Positions 23,401 through 38,400 of a stretch of 60,000 nucleotides of DNA are shown one piece after another. This DNA is from Phoronis australis. Its lineage: Eukaryota > Phoronida > Phoronidae. Each line of letters begins with the position of its first letter. Positions within the stretch are counted from its first letter, which is position 1. The stretch covers positions 777,612-837,611 of the forward strand of contig NMRA01000103.1 in NCBI GenBank assembly GCA_002633005.1, in the 5' to 3' direction. Under the pieces are notes generated by a model. That model did not search any database, was not told the origin of the DNA, and worked only from the letters and a program-made list of their open reading frames with translations. Position numbers and translations under genes: made by a program.

Positions 23401-26400
23401 CTGAAATGAAGGAACAATCGTGAAGAACAAATTTTTAAGAGCAAACATTCTGAAAGAAAAAAAGTTACACTGGGAATTGAAAAGCATGTTTGAAACAGCA
23501 TAGGCAAGTGAGAGGTGTATCCTGTTTTGAAGAGTACGCACCATATAGTCAAACCTTCAATTTCAAAAAATATTTCTTTACAAAAAATTTAGGATAACGA
23601 AGAATTTTCACTTTGGGGGTATGTGCCCAGATTTTTCCATGCTTCATAAACGCACGAGTTTGTAAAACTTGCACTGGGACCAAAGTCACATCCTAACAAT
23701 TCCCCGCTTTCATTGTCACCCCAGTACGTCAATATCGGACAAGCTGCTGACAAAGACACGAACTAAGGTGAAGACCAACCCAAACATGAGTCACGTAAAT
23801 GTGTGTGTGACTCTTTGGCAGGCACAGGTGTAACTAAAAAAGAAGGCGAATTGCAGCGACTCTTGTTGCTGCCACCACAGATCACACCATGTGCGTCTGA
23901 CATCGAATAACCTTCGCTGACGTCAGGTGACACGAATGTTATAAATTGTCTATTTCTAGAATGATTTCCTAGTCAATCACTTAGGCGACTTGTCAAATCA
24001 TACTTGAAGGGTATTTACCCTTGAGACTATCCCGATGAAATCTGATACACATTTACAATACTTACAGCTCCCTCTTGTGAGAAGGTTGGTTTGTCCATAT
24101 CACTTAGGCCAAACTGAAATAAGGAACACAGTGTAAATACATCTGTCCATTCATATCTAGTTAATCAAAAACAGAATCAAAAACATGTACACAAACATAC
24201 TTTACAAAATTTCATGAACACGACATGACTGAAAAAACACCATCACCACGCCATTTTTAGGGGTTACGCACATACTTTCCGTAAAAAATTGTGGTTGGAC
24301 TCCTCTTATGATATCCTAGTGCATTTCATAAATATGAAGACAACTTAGCTGAAGTTGATATTACAGTGTCATGATAAAAAAGACTTTCCCATGAATGCAC
24401 AGGGGTCTGTAATGAAATTCTGCTAAGACGAACTCAATTTCCGAGTTGTTTTTTTATTGTTTCCAACAATCGTACATATTAATGACGAAACTAAGACAAA
24501 CATAATTGAGTGTTCTTCCTCTATACCAACTTGCAATTGATCAAGGTCCGAGACCAAAAAGTTTTACTCAAGACTAAATTTGAAAAATGACCAATCACAT
24601 TGCTCAAAATAGACATTAAGCCGATGACATGATGACAAGAGTTGCCTAATGAAATGAGACATTTGTTTTCACTTCTTCACAACACTTGTCTATACTCAAA
24701 TCGATGACAATAGTAGCAAGTCCCAGTTTACAGACCCTGAAGTCGCTAAGAATGGATCACAACTATCACGCGTCAGCGCCACCTATGAGCTAGTAGCAAA
24801 CTTACATCCGTCATTTGAACGTCGTACGCAGGATTTTCCATACCCATGCCAAAGTGTGATTCGCCAAGTTTCCTTTAAAAAAGAATCAGTGGTTAGGAAA
24901 AGCAAAGCGAAACTGTGAAATATGCTTACATCGTTAAACGAGTCCACACTAGTGTCGTAAACCGGATTGGGCACGCCCTGGTGGCCAGTTATGGAGGCAA
25001 AGAACTTCCTGTTGTTAGAAAGAGAAACAATCGAGCCAATTACAAGCTTGAAATCATCTATAAATAATTTAAAATTAAATCGTCATGAAATATGCTAGAA
25101 TTTAAGTTGAAGCCATTTTTAACGTGGAGATTTAGCATTTAACTATGATATGACACGACCTAATTGTTAATGTATGCAGGAAGCTGTAAATTAAACAAGG
25201 AAATATGTTTCGAAAATGAAAACAGACATTCTGGGTCATCAACACAGGAACACTATACAGAATTAGGCAAAACGTTCCCTTGGTCAGCACTTTGCAAGTC
25301 TTCAGACACAATTAAGACTGTGACAGCAATTAGCTAGCTAAGTGTAAAAGTCGTACTTTTGCTTGTTTCTCCTGATCATGAAGAAGACGACTATGACCAT
25401 CACCGCCATAACTACTACGCCAGAGACAACACCGATGGCAATCCACGTGCTTTCTGAAATACAAAATGTCCAACTCATTCAAAAGTTCACAAACATCAGC
25501 AGCCGTATTGTAATCAATGGCTTAGACATCAACACGAGTGTATTCAGTATTTGAATGTCAGCATGCTGATGACGTTATTGGTTATCTGATCGAGTGTAAA
25601 CATCTATTTTTGACAAAGACTGACAAAAAAATACTAGAAATTCAAACCAAGTTTTAATTTCTCCTAAAATCCCCCAGAACCATGTAAGATTTGGATTTTA
25701 ACGGCATATGCTTGAAGCATGAAAGCTCAGTATTAAGTTCAGTATTTTGCATTTATCATCAACAATGATTAAAACTGCTAGGAAACTCTCATTAGGAATG
25801 AAGAGACAAGAAATGGAAATATTTTATTGCAAAAGTACAAGTGTCTATGTAGACAAGCAAACACCCAAAACAAGTAGATTCCAAGTTCAGCTTTCTCAAA
25901 ACTATGCACAAAAGAAGCATGACCTACACTCAATCCCAGTGGAGATCAGTATTAATTCATATAACATTACGTCAATTAATTATCATTTATTTATCATTCA
26001 TTTATTATTATTTTATCATCATTATTAATTATATTTTTAGTATTTATTATCATTACAATAAAATGAAAGACAACTCACGGGGAGTTCCAGAATGTTTCTC
26101 TGGCGGCTGCGTTGCTTGGTAACAGCGGTATGCATCAGTGCCTTCACAGTCGCACTGCGCACCTCTGACTGTCTCGTTCTTCGACATGAAACAGTGGCCA
26201 TTATTCTTACAGAAATTGTCGGGACACTCTACAAGACGAAATGACAGATTATTGAGACGCGATGAAAATGCAGCTGTCTGCTTGTGATGATGATGATGGT
26301 GGTGGTGGTGTTGATGGTGGTGGTGGTGGTGGAGGTGGTGATAACAGCTGTCAATTTTGATACATACACTTAACAATAAAATGTCACCAATTAAGGACAC

Positions 26401-29400
26401 AATGTGGAAGACAAGTGAGATTTTCCTTGTTCATTTTTTATAAAAGATGAGTAGCATTAAATTATTGCTACATCACACATTAAATTCAACATACCTACCA
26501 TCAGACAATGTTTCAAAATGTTTATGTTGCGAACAAAAGTATTAGAGCACCAAGAAACATGATACATAAGCTTTAAGGAGGAAGTGATTCTAAAACTTTC
26601 TTAAATGAACATAGTATGACTCGTTTAATTGACTTGTAAAGTACTGTAACAGTAATTATTCACTTTTTGAGCTCACAATAGTGAAATTCTGTTTTGTCAA
26701 ATTCTCTACAAAAGTAAAGATCAAGAACATTTTAGTTTAGAGTCAATGAACAGTGTTAACTGGTCATGAGATTGGCTTTTCTGAACTAACTTAAGATACT
26801 AGGCAAAGAACCTGTTACAAGTTCAAGCTGGGTATCAAAGACTCATAATGAGAGGTCACTCAACAGAAATGTTGAGTCACATGGTTTAGAGTTATTCTGA
26901 TCACTGCATTGTTACTTGACAGTACTGCTTATGAATTGTGATTCATTTGGTATTGTGATTGTATTACCGGTCAGGGTTATAGCTTCCTGTTTGACATAAA
27001 CCAAAAAGTTGACTTTGATTATGAATCGTGTCTAGGTTTTTATTTTGAACTTTCTCCTGTCAGTGTGGCCAAACACTATAAGTGTTAACATTTTAGTCTG
27101 TTTCAAGCATGGTTTGATGTGTGTAGGTGCCATTACTACAAGTTACAATTTACAAAACAAAATCAGCCATTGAAAAATGTAAAAACAAACATTTTGGCAA
27201 TTAGTGAAAAGTGCCATATTAGAAGCTCTGGCAACAGTACTTTACATTAAGGCACGTTGTTCTGAGGTTGTGCAAACAATGCACCCACGCAGTCGTAACT
27301 AGAGAATTACAAAACGACCATAAAACTTCTACAGCAATTTGTGTTGTACTCACTTGTGCAGAAGTCTGACTCGTCAGCGTGGTCTTTACAGTTTGCGGTG
27401 CCATCACAGATGAGGTTTTTGGGTATACATTCATTACTTGAATAACAGTATACAGATGGTGGCATGCACACTTTACCTGCAGCAAACAAAAAAGGTTGTG
27501 CGTGAGTATTTTTCCATTATCAAAAAATAAAGAAGCCAATGAATGATCGCTTTGCAGCTGACACATTCAAGTAATTATAAATTCTTTCTAATGCTGTCCC
27601 TATTCTTTTCCAGGTTTTGACAACTAATAAAAATAATACATACGGTACGCAGTAACTAATCGGTGAAATTGAGCTGCAGCATGTATGCAGTACAAAGACT
27701 AAAGTAATTCCCACAACATTTTCATGTTGCGGTAATTATTTTTAATTAATAAAATCATCCAACTTATAAAACACAAAAAAGATAATTATTTATCTTTGCT
27801 AAGTGGAGTTCTCCGGGTATCAGCGTCTCTAAGAACAGCAATACTCGTAAATGTGGAATCTACTTACGACATCCAAACTCATCTTCACCACCCTTACAGT
27901 CGCCAGGTACTCCGTCACAGTACAGCCTACTGTCAATGCAGGTGTTGTCAGCGCAGGTGAATTTACCCTTGGCGCATGACTGTGGAGGTATGGTACTCAA
28001 ACCATTAGGACCCAGTGTCGTGACTGAAAAAGAAGGTTTCGAGATTACCAAAATCACCTAGTAAGCAAAATTTTTTTTTTGAAATAGGGGTGATAAACGG
28101 GAACCTCTTCACCAAACGCACTAAATTTCCAAATTTCATCCCCAGTCGTATTCATAGATGTATTACCTAACCGTGCGTAACACAACGCCCACAGCCCTTC
28201 ACCAAAGACATATCATCTCTTTCTCGCCTTGCTACACAGCTCCGCTAACACACAAACAACACTGAAGAATGTAGGATATCGAGAGGCAAGCTCAATTTCT
28301 ATTTTTTCAAGGAAAAATATCCGCGTTGGCACTGGATCAGTGTGTTGAGGACACTTTTGTTGGTGGTGTCTGAGCCCAAGCCAACCCTATATCTGCCAAT
28401 GAGCTGAACCGGTACATTCATTACTGCAGATGGCAGTTGCTTACAGTTAGTTGTCAGCTAGTCAAAGTTTGAAAAGTTTTCAAGTAGCTAAGCCACCTAA
28501 CTCAAAGGAAGAGAAAAATGTTGGCCTAGCTCAAACCTACCTCTTGTCTGACAGTTCTTTTCATCCTCTCCATCCGGACAGTCCATCTCTCCGTCACAGC
28601 GCCAGCTGTGGGGGAAACACAGAAGACTGTTGGGGCATTGGAACTCACCCGGTTGGCAGTTGGTAGGTGGCAGTGCTGTAGCTAGAACACACAGAACGCA
28701 TACAGTCATTTTGCGCGAATAAAGCTCGATTGATTGAAAAAAGTACACATGGTCTGATGTCTTGTGGTACACCAGACACGACCAGGCTGCAAGACACATG
28801 ACCTCAGTTGAGAGCACTCTTATGAGTCAACAGATTCTTTGTGAGGCAAGTTTTCATTAGGCTGCCAGAGTATCTTTGAAAGACCCGTCATCCTGTTTAG
28901 ATGGATAAAAATGACAAGAAAACTAAATTAGGCATTTTACTCTTAAAATTCGTCTCATAATATTCCTTAGCAAGATAAGCCTACATTTCCATTACCAAGA
29001 AGAACGTCAAAAACATCAACAACTCACTGAAAAATGCCTTAAAGTTTATTGGGAATGGCTAACTCGAAAATTCCAGAATCGAAAATGGCACCTGTAAGCA
29101 TCGTCTGCGACTTGAGCTGCCGGTTCAGTCGGCAATAATTAAGGGTTGAATGAGTGTGGTGATATTTTTAAACTCCAAAGTGCTTTGGTAAAGAAATCAA
29201 CATTGACAGCTAAACAGAGGCGAAATGCCAGTTTAAGAAACTAGGATATTCCATTTGTTACCATGCATTATGTGTTAATTCTAGGTATTGGATCCAGGTG
29301 CTTGCTCGACAGACCATGAAAAGCTTATTTTAACAAATTAAATGTAGATTTTAGCCAACTTTGAGTGACAAAAAGTTGAACATAAATCAGATGTATGAAG

Positions 29401-32400
29401 TCCTGATATTTTGGGCTCGACATCTATTCAAAGATCCAAAGGGGGTAATCAAACAACTGTCCTCTCAGACAAGACCATACATCCTTTAAGCTGAGTTTAG
29501 TTACACAGTCCAACTGGGACAGATGTATACTAGGAGCAGGGTTCACGAAAGAACGCAGCTTTCCCAGACCTTGGAGTACATGTCATTCAAAAGGCGTATT
29601 GTGTGTGAGCTACACCCATGATTTACAACCCTTTGCAAAATTCTAAGCAAATATGGGACTATGCACTCCCATAAAGTGCAAAATGTGGTATATTCCAAAA
29701 CCATCTTCAAAATATAAAGGAGGCAACCTTTCGAGTTTAGACATGACTGGTGTTTCATTTTCATTGAAAACCACACAACAACGCAACTTCAGAAGTAAAT
29801 GAAAGTGGTAAAGGTGAACTCAAGGGTTGTTTACAAAAACTTACATCATCCTCAAGCACACTTGGGTGTCAACCTTGGCATTTGCATTTGGTTGGTCGTA
29901 TAAACTGAAATAGCTCTGCGAATAATCTACGGGAATTTAAAATTCACTAGGTGGGCCAGGTGCAACAAGGAACCAACCCAAAGAAATACTGGCAATCAGG
30001 CAAATCACTCAGGACTCCTATCTAGCAAATGTCCTCAGCTGACAAAATGGACTCTGCTCTCTGTTAAAAAGAGGAACTTTTATTCATTAGTGGCCGATTT
30101 CCCCATCAATGTTATCAACTATACTCACCACCTCCAGTCATGCACTCCTCGGTGAATGAGACGTCGTCAATGGCGATGTATGATCGTGAAGATTTGCCCT
30201 GGATGGCTTCGAACACAGCGCGGAAGTCTTGTATGTTACCAAGGGGCACCGAGGCGTACGTCCACATCTGTGTCTGATGTCCAGACTCTGACCACATGAG
30301 AAGACGTTCAGAAGAGGCACCTTCTGTGTACACCTGGTTTAAATCATAGTAATAACAATAATAATAACACTTCATAAAATTTGCACTTCTCGTTGTTTGC
30401 ACCGCTAAATGTAGAAAACGCATGCTTGCAATTCTGAAACAGCACGTCAATTAAAAAATAACCAAAATAACTGTACAAATTGGCTTCAGCAATGTTGCCT
30501 AACACTTTGTCATTTTTATGCAAAACCAGCACTTTCAGAGCAGTGCATGGTTAACTATTAGAATAATCCAGGCAGAGTTTGCAACACAGTCTTTGGTGTA
30601 CTACGGGCGTTGCGGCAAAGGACAAAAGATATCCCAAAATCGTGTGTTTGCATATGACGTCTCATGCCATCCTTAAATCCTCGAACTAGCCAAGATTACG
30701 TGGACCACCGTAGGGAAGTGAACGTCTTGACATTCCAGCCTCAGAATCCATAAGGGGTAATAAAACAATTATCTTCTCAGCCTGGGCCTTGTTCCAAGAA
30801 ATCTGACTTAGCTAAGACAGATCTTAACTTTCAGTCAATTTTAAGATAAGACTTAAATCTGTCTCAAGATCGTTTTAAAAAAGAGGTCTTATGTTCGACT
30901 TAAGTTTTCGACTTCAGTTTTGTCTTAATTTTGACTATCTTAACAGATGTAGAAGTTTCAAAGTTCGGAATTTGAGACAAATCTTAGACTATGTCAAACA
31001 TGAACCCAATCAGTTTCTTGGAACGGGCCCCAGGGCTGTATGTAACCCCTTTTGTTAAGCTGTGTGTAGTTACACAGTCCAACTGGGACAGTTGCACTAC
31101 AAAGAACAGAGTTCACTGCTTTCAATGACCTTGCATATCAGTTTCAAAAGCACTATTGTGCAAACTGACACCCTTGACGTTCAACCAGCTGCGAAACTCT
31201 AAGCCATTACAGGGACTAGTTAACCCCTCCAAGGCCAAAATGGAGAATGATGAGCGCTGAGGACCAACGACAAAGGCAGACCTCACTCGGTAAAGAATTT
31301 TCCATACCTTCAACGAGCCTATGTCACTTGGGGAGCCTGCAGCGTTCCACATAAAGTAGAAGAACCGTACATAGCAGACCCCGTCGCTAGCCTTGAACAA
31401 CGTGGACTGGACTCTGGCAACGTCGCCTAGGCTGGACTGTGCTAAATAGATGAACTTTCCTGTAAAGGAGGTGGGAACATTGAATGATGACATAACAAAT
31501 CAAATGGCAAATCACATTCAATGCAGAGTGAGATTCGTTGGATCATCAATAACATTGAAGCAGACGTATTATGACAATGATTGTAATTACAGAATAAACT
31601 AAATAGAAAACATTATGATAAGGAACAGTTTAATGAGGCTGAGTAAATAATGAAGAATTTTACAACTGTGACATAATGTGAAAAGAAATAGCCATCAAAG
31701 AATGACTACTTTTTAAATGACAAATTCAGAATAGCTAATTTAAACTTCAAAAATATTATTTTTTAAAAAATCAAAAAAAACCCTGAATGAAGAGGTGCTA
31801 TGTGAAAGAAATTCACCAAATGCATTTTTAAAAAAATCTCAGGTGATCTAAAACGTGATAGACTTCAGGAGCAAATGCAGATAAACAGCTCGTATAACAT
31901 TCCTAAGATTAATTTCACTGAGTAGAAAATAAAGAAATTCATTGGTGGCTAAATTGTGTAAAAGAAAGAGGGGTGTCACTTCAAATCACATGTAACCACA
32001 ATTCAGACCCACCTGTGCCAGTTGTATGATCACTTATTGTACCGACCAATGGTGAACTTGCTAATAGAAAATCTGTGTCGTCGTCGTCTCGCTGACTCCA
32101 CTTGCACCAATCGATGGAAATGTCAAAGTCACAGTCGCCAACTTGGTGACCTTAAAAAGACGCAAGAACTCAATGAGTCCCAATTCAACCTTTCCATTTT
32201 TATGAAAATATTTATACCTACAAGTCCGCCCCTTCTTCATTTTCTATGAGTCTACCATGCACGGCAACTGTTCCCATTTTCTGTTTTCAATTAACAGAAA
32301 CTATGACTATTCAGATTACCAAGAGATATGCCTGAATCAACGTAACTTTGCAGTGGACCGACCACCTCTACTAATTACAGTACCTACTTGGAATGGTAGT

Positions 32401-35400
32401 AATACCTTTACTGGATGACATGCATCTTTACATCTGTACACATTAAGCTGGTGGGTTCAAAGAGAGGTTGCTCAACCACTCAAGACATTTGTTTTCACAT
32501 CTTCATTCTTTTGATGAACTATCCTACTCAAATCGGTGATAACAGAATGTCCAGTGCATAGTCTCTGAACTCCCTAAGGTTTCATCATGACCATATGGTG
32601 TCATGAATCCAATGCGTCTTACTGTATGCATTCAATTAAACACGTGCTGACTCATTTGTAAATTTTGCATCAAAACTTTGGCGACTTTCGACGAGAAGAA
32701 ATATCGTCAACCTCTTTCGAAAACTACTGCTGCTACAGGATGGTCCGGGTTTGAATTCCCCTCAAGACGAAAGTTCTAACAACAACTAAAATGATAGATA
32801 AAGTTTCACTCACTGCAGCCGTCTTCATCTGAATGGTCATTACAATCCTTCTGATTGTCACAGTATTTCCTCCGGTCAATACACTGTGTTCGGTCTGCGC
32901 AGCGGAACTGGTTGTACTCGCAGTTGACCACAGGTTTAGCTAGAATCACGCAATCAAGTGGTGAGCAATAAATTCCAAATTCAAGCGTTTTGCAGATAAT
33001 TGTTCACCTGCAACAGCAGAGCATGTTGCCCTCATTATTCAAAGGCTACAATGCTCAAAGTGTTATGACGACTAATTAATAGGTAAAGAACACCGTAATA
33101 AGAGAGTAAATTTCCTTCACTCTTGCTTTTGTAACAAGATTTTGTCAAACCGCAATTTGATTATTTCACTATACTGTGTTCCACATTAGGTTTACCTCAG
33201 TCATTAACTTACATCAAGAGCAAAATTTGAAGGTCAAAGGAAAATGGAATTTCAGCTAGAACTGCCATCAAAACAATACGAGCTACACAAGAATTTCATC
33301 AGCATCTACAGCTACAGCCAGCCTTTGCTCGAGGTAAAGAAACTTCGCAACAGTGATGTCCAAACAAGACTTTAAGCGGATATTATGCAACTATGAATTG
33401 ATCCCGAGGGCAATATCAGGTTATATGGACCAAGGGAGCAGGCAAGGCCGAGGTCCATACCGCCCGACATATCTAAGCGATTGATTTTGTTTTATTATAC
33501 AGCCACTGATGCTCCCGATTTCTTCACCAGTAAGTTTAGCAGTATTTCAGTAGCATCTAATTGCTCGAAGACATCTGTCATCTGAGAAATTTGAAAAGTG
33601 AAGAGATCATACTACGTTAAGCAAATCAGACAACAGCAGGATCAGTGGTTGTATAAGTATATCAATTACGCAAAGAGACAATTTGATTAAGATTGTCACC
33701 TATTATGTTTCCATGGAGTGGCTAATACAGACACGAAAACATGAACACAATGAAGTGAAGGTTAGTTAATAATGTTATTTTAATTGCTCTCTGAAAACCC
33801 TACATGGATAACAGCCGGTGAATGCAATGTCGTCGATTGCAATGTCTCCACGATAGTCGCTGCCTCTAATGGCTTCAAAGATGACCTTGAAGTTCTGCAG
33901 GTTGGGTAGGATGACGTTCGCCTGAAGCCACTGCTTGCCTTTGGCACCTGGGAATATCATGACGTCACAGTTTACATAAAACACATGTGTGTACCAGAGA
34001 ACCAAAGTAACTGAGAATTTCGTGCTCAGCGGTAGCTTATGTTAAAGGTTACGTAGGACCTTATTGACAAGTTTGTATGTGCATTTAGACGAATACCTAC
34101 AAAACTATAAGGTTTAATCTTAGTAAAAGGTAATCTGAAACTGGAAGAAAACCTTTAGAATTTGATTTTTGACTTTTTATCATTCTACCATGGATAAGCT
34201 CATGACACCATGTCTCTATAAAGTAAAATTTAGCAAAAAGGACAGGAACATTCATAGCAAAACAATATCATCAACATATTCACCAAATTTCATTTGATAG
34301 AAATATTTAAGATGAAATCTCAAAAACGCTGTGACAGTTTTCTAAATGTTTGGTTTGTTTTTGTTTTAAGAACATTTTGATTGTTTTTTTCATAAAAACA
34401 TACTACTATGCGAGGTAATCTGACAGTAACGGGTAAAGACAATATTTGTTATACCACTGATGGTGAAATCTGAGTGCAATGCACAGGGGCAGTCTTTGTA
34501 CGTACCACTGATTTTCAATTTGGTCTTGGTGTCAGTAGCGGTCTTCACCAACAGACTGAGGGTACCAATGCCACTGCCATACATGTGATACCAGAAGGAC
34601 AGTGAGCACCGACTGGCCGACCGGACAAACAGATCACTCTCTAGGTGCGCTTTGTCGCCAGGAGAGACTTGACCGCTGGTCTCGGTGAACATGTAGTAAC
34701 CTAGTGAAACAGGTGACCGCAACTGTGTTAAACACTGTTGTAAGAAATTGCAAACGGCAAAGCATTTAAAATAAAACTATTTAAACCTATGAGAGGTAGT
34801 CATTGCTGGTTTGCTTGTACCTGCAGCCTGAGTAGAAACTAGGTAACAGCTAAAGAAGCGCACCCTATTGGCGACAAATTGAAAGCCTCTGGATTGTCAT
34901 TTATTAAAACTGGCATGTTTTTCAAACTAAGTTGACTGCAAAAGACACCCAATTAGGCATCTTTCGAACGATGGCTTTGATTACTAAAAACAGTGCACTG
35001 TTTTTGAGGAGATCATCCATGTCTCTTAGTCTCAATTAAATTCATTTGGGTATTGAAAGGACCATAAAAATGAACTATCCAATCACAAGGGTCCTACTGT
35101 GTCGAAGTCAAAATCCACTTAAAACAATTATCGTAAGTGCTGGCATCAACAAAGTCAGATACCTCAGTATTATTACTGAGAGACTCAACATGCACAAGGT
35201 GATGCTGGTGAGAAAAAAATCGATCATCGTTTTGATACATGAGCAAATTGAGAATGCTTTTCACCAGCATGGTGGTGCTAGTGGGCTAATGGCGGCACAC
35301 AATGTCTTGAATACAATGTATTCATACGTGGAGAACTGCTGTCTCAATGGTGCCACCTAATAAATTTCTATCTCACATTGCAGACAGATTAGCACTTTTT

Positions 35401-38400
35401 AAAGTTGCAATACATTTCACTATTCCTACAAGCATTTCATGTGATAACAAGAAATTAGAAATTTGCTGAAAGTCAGAGCAACATTCAACATTGACAATTT
35501 AACGTGTCACACGACAACAGGTTGCCATAGTTTTTTTTTGTTATTTTCACAGATGTGCACGCCATACCTTTGCTTGTACCCTTGGTGTGGTCTGATGTAG
35601 GACCCGTGTTGATGCTCGGCGTTCCATTGTTGCTACGTTCCCACTTGAGTGAGCTACCGAGAGAATTACGCCAACCGCACGTATTGTCGTCAAATGTGCA
35701 GGAAGAACCTACAATCACCAGAAGGGACAGTGAAACGCCACCATACAGGAATTCTCGAGACTACTATTCTCATGAGAATTTACATGACAAGATTTTATAC
35801 AGTTTCAGCCTTTTGAAAATCATGAAACATATGCACTGCTTAACATGCCTGTTGTACACGGAGAACATATGCACTGCTTAACATGCCTGTTGTACACGGA
35901 GAACATAATATGCACTGCTTAACATGCCTGTTGTACATGGAGAACATATGCACTGCTTAACATGCCTGTTGTACATGGAGAACATATGCACTGCTTAACA
36001 TGCCTGTTGTACATGGAGAACCCTAAAATTAGTGTAATCGGCAACTTAGCCAAAGTCTCTATTTCGGAAGCCATTTGTTTAGATCGCAGTTAATAATTCA
36101 CCAATTTTTTAAAAATCAAAGACACAACTGACATCATTTTTCTCGTGAAGGTTATTTTCTCAAAATTTTAGGTTTAATGCTTTGAATTTGTAAATTAAGC
36201 CCGAGTTACTTACCACAGTGTTTACGTGCAGATGAAAACTACTCTTTATTAATAAAGCTTGGACAAGTCTAACAAAATATCAGCATTTGACACACGAGGG
36301 ATTGGAGCATAAGGTAAATCTAAACTATTTGCAGATAGTTATCAGACACTACATGTTACAAATGAGTGATTACTTCTGTTATTAACAAGAGACACAAGTC
36401 GACTATAATAGTAAAAAAACGTGTTGAGCGTATAACAGGAAAAATGAAGATTACAATTCAAATTAGATCCCTGGAAAAATGGGCATCATTTATTGTTACA
36501 CGTTTATCTCTGAGCGCCCCCGCTACATATGACACAAGACTAAAAGTTTTAACAGGGATACAAATTAAATACAGAGAAAGACACTGTGTACGTGTCATAC
36601 ATACCGCACTGAGCTTCATCGCTGTTGTCCCCACAGTCGTCATAGAAGTTACATCGCTGGGCCTTAGAGTAACAGTTACCATTGCCACACGTAAACTTGT
36701 CAGCACCACAGGGTCCAACAGTGGGTGGTGACAGAGTGGGCTGGCCAGGAATTTCAGCTGGAAAATACAGTGTGACGGAACTGAACAGTGCACTTACAAC
36801 GGCTGAATATTGGAACTGGTTGGACGTTTTGGCTAATGTCCACAACAATGATAGAAAAGTTAAGTGTAAAAATAAATCTTTATTCCATAGGCATGATCAA
36901 CCACAGAACTCTGACTCAGGTATTCTCAACAATGCTGTTTACGGGCATGAAATCACAAGTCGTCTGCCAAACAAAGTTTTGAGATTTCTAGTACAGTCTC
37001 TACCATCCAAGAGTAGATAAGCTGCCAACTTGGGATGGTCTACATTTTACCACATTATAAAAGTTCACGGCAAAATTAAAATTAAATTCTATATTTGCCA
37101 TGTAATTTGCTCACATTTGCATATTAAAATGAACAATGCATATCACTATGTCAATCATACGCCAATCATCCTTCTTTTAGGTAAAACATGCATCAAACTT
37201 ACTTCCTGGCTTACAGCCAAGTGTCATGGAGAGATCATCAATAGCGATGTCGCCTTGGATACCATTGCCGCGGACACCCTCAAACACAACCTGCAATTGG
37301 TTTAACCGAGTAAGAAAACTTCTATCTATTATCTACAGGGAGTAATTTCTCTAGCGAGGTGATTGTGACTAATGGCAAGCCACTAAAATCTTGCTTGCAT
37401 AGGTTTTAGTGGCTTTGGAAAAAACCTAGAAACCTTGGTTGAAACTCATACAGACAGGCCACAAAGGAAGTTGTTAACGGCCAATGGTGAGGTATTTGCA
37501 GCTACCTTTCGGTGAGCCATAGTGTTGAGTGACTTTTGAAAAAAGTTCAAGACCATGGGTGAATTTGACTCAGATGGTCGCGTTTTCTCTAAAACGTAGT
37601 GGGGCACTGACGTTTCAAAATGGATCCGGGTGCAGACCACCTTAATACTTTTTGACATAAAATAGTATTCTCCGGCATAATTCATCAATCGCCATCCCAA
37701 AGTGAAGTCCAAGTATACATCCAATGACTGCAATATGAGACTGGTGGTAAAAATATTAATACTAACTCCAAGTAAATAACAATTAGGTGTCACACCACCA
37801 GTCTACAGAAGCCCCCGTGGCTTGAACAGAATGACTGCCGAGTCCACTAAGCACAATTACCTCATAATCCTGGCCATTGGTTGAGATGGAAGACAGGTCA
37901 ACTTCCTCACGCTGCCACAAGTCTCCCTGGGCCCCCGTGATGTTCTTCACCACCAACAGGCCACTCTTGTCGTAGCTGGTTCTCAGCAATACAAGCAGAG
38001 AGCCCACGTGAGAGCCCTTCATGTGATACCAGAAGCGTAGCTAGAAGGCAATACATGGCAAATGTAGAGTGAGCGACACATCTCGTGATTGGTTAATCCT
38101 CAAGCACCGAGCCTGACAACAATAAGAACATCCTTGGCACTGAACAACACAAGGGCCTTTCCAAGAAACTGACTTAAAAATCTTTTTCTTGAAATGGACA
38201 AAAGGCTAAATCAACTTTTATCTTCAGCTTGGCTGAAATTTAAGATTTGTCTTAGCGAAGTCAGTTTTCTTGGAATACTCCCAAGTCTCAAAGTCGCTGC
38301 ATATAGATGAACTGCAATACAAAACAGCCAAGCAGCATCATTCCACCATCAAGTCACAGGCAGTGCTTACAATACAATTTTCAAATTCATAATTTTAAAG

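Noticed and set aside
35828-36020. CRISPR-like array
   Set aside because: Plain tandem repeat without spacers.
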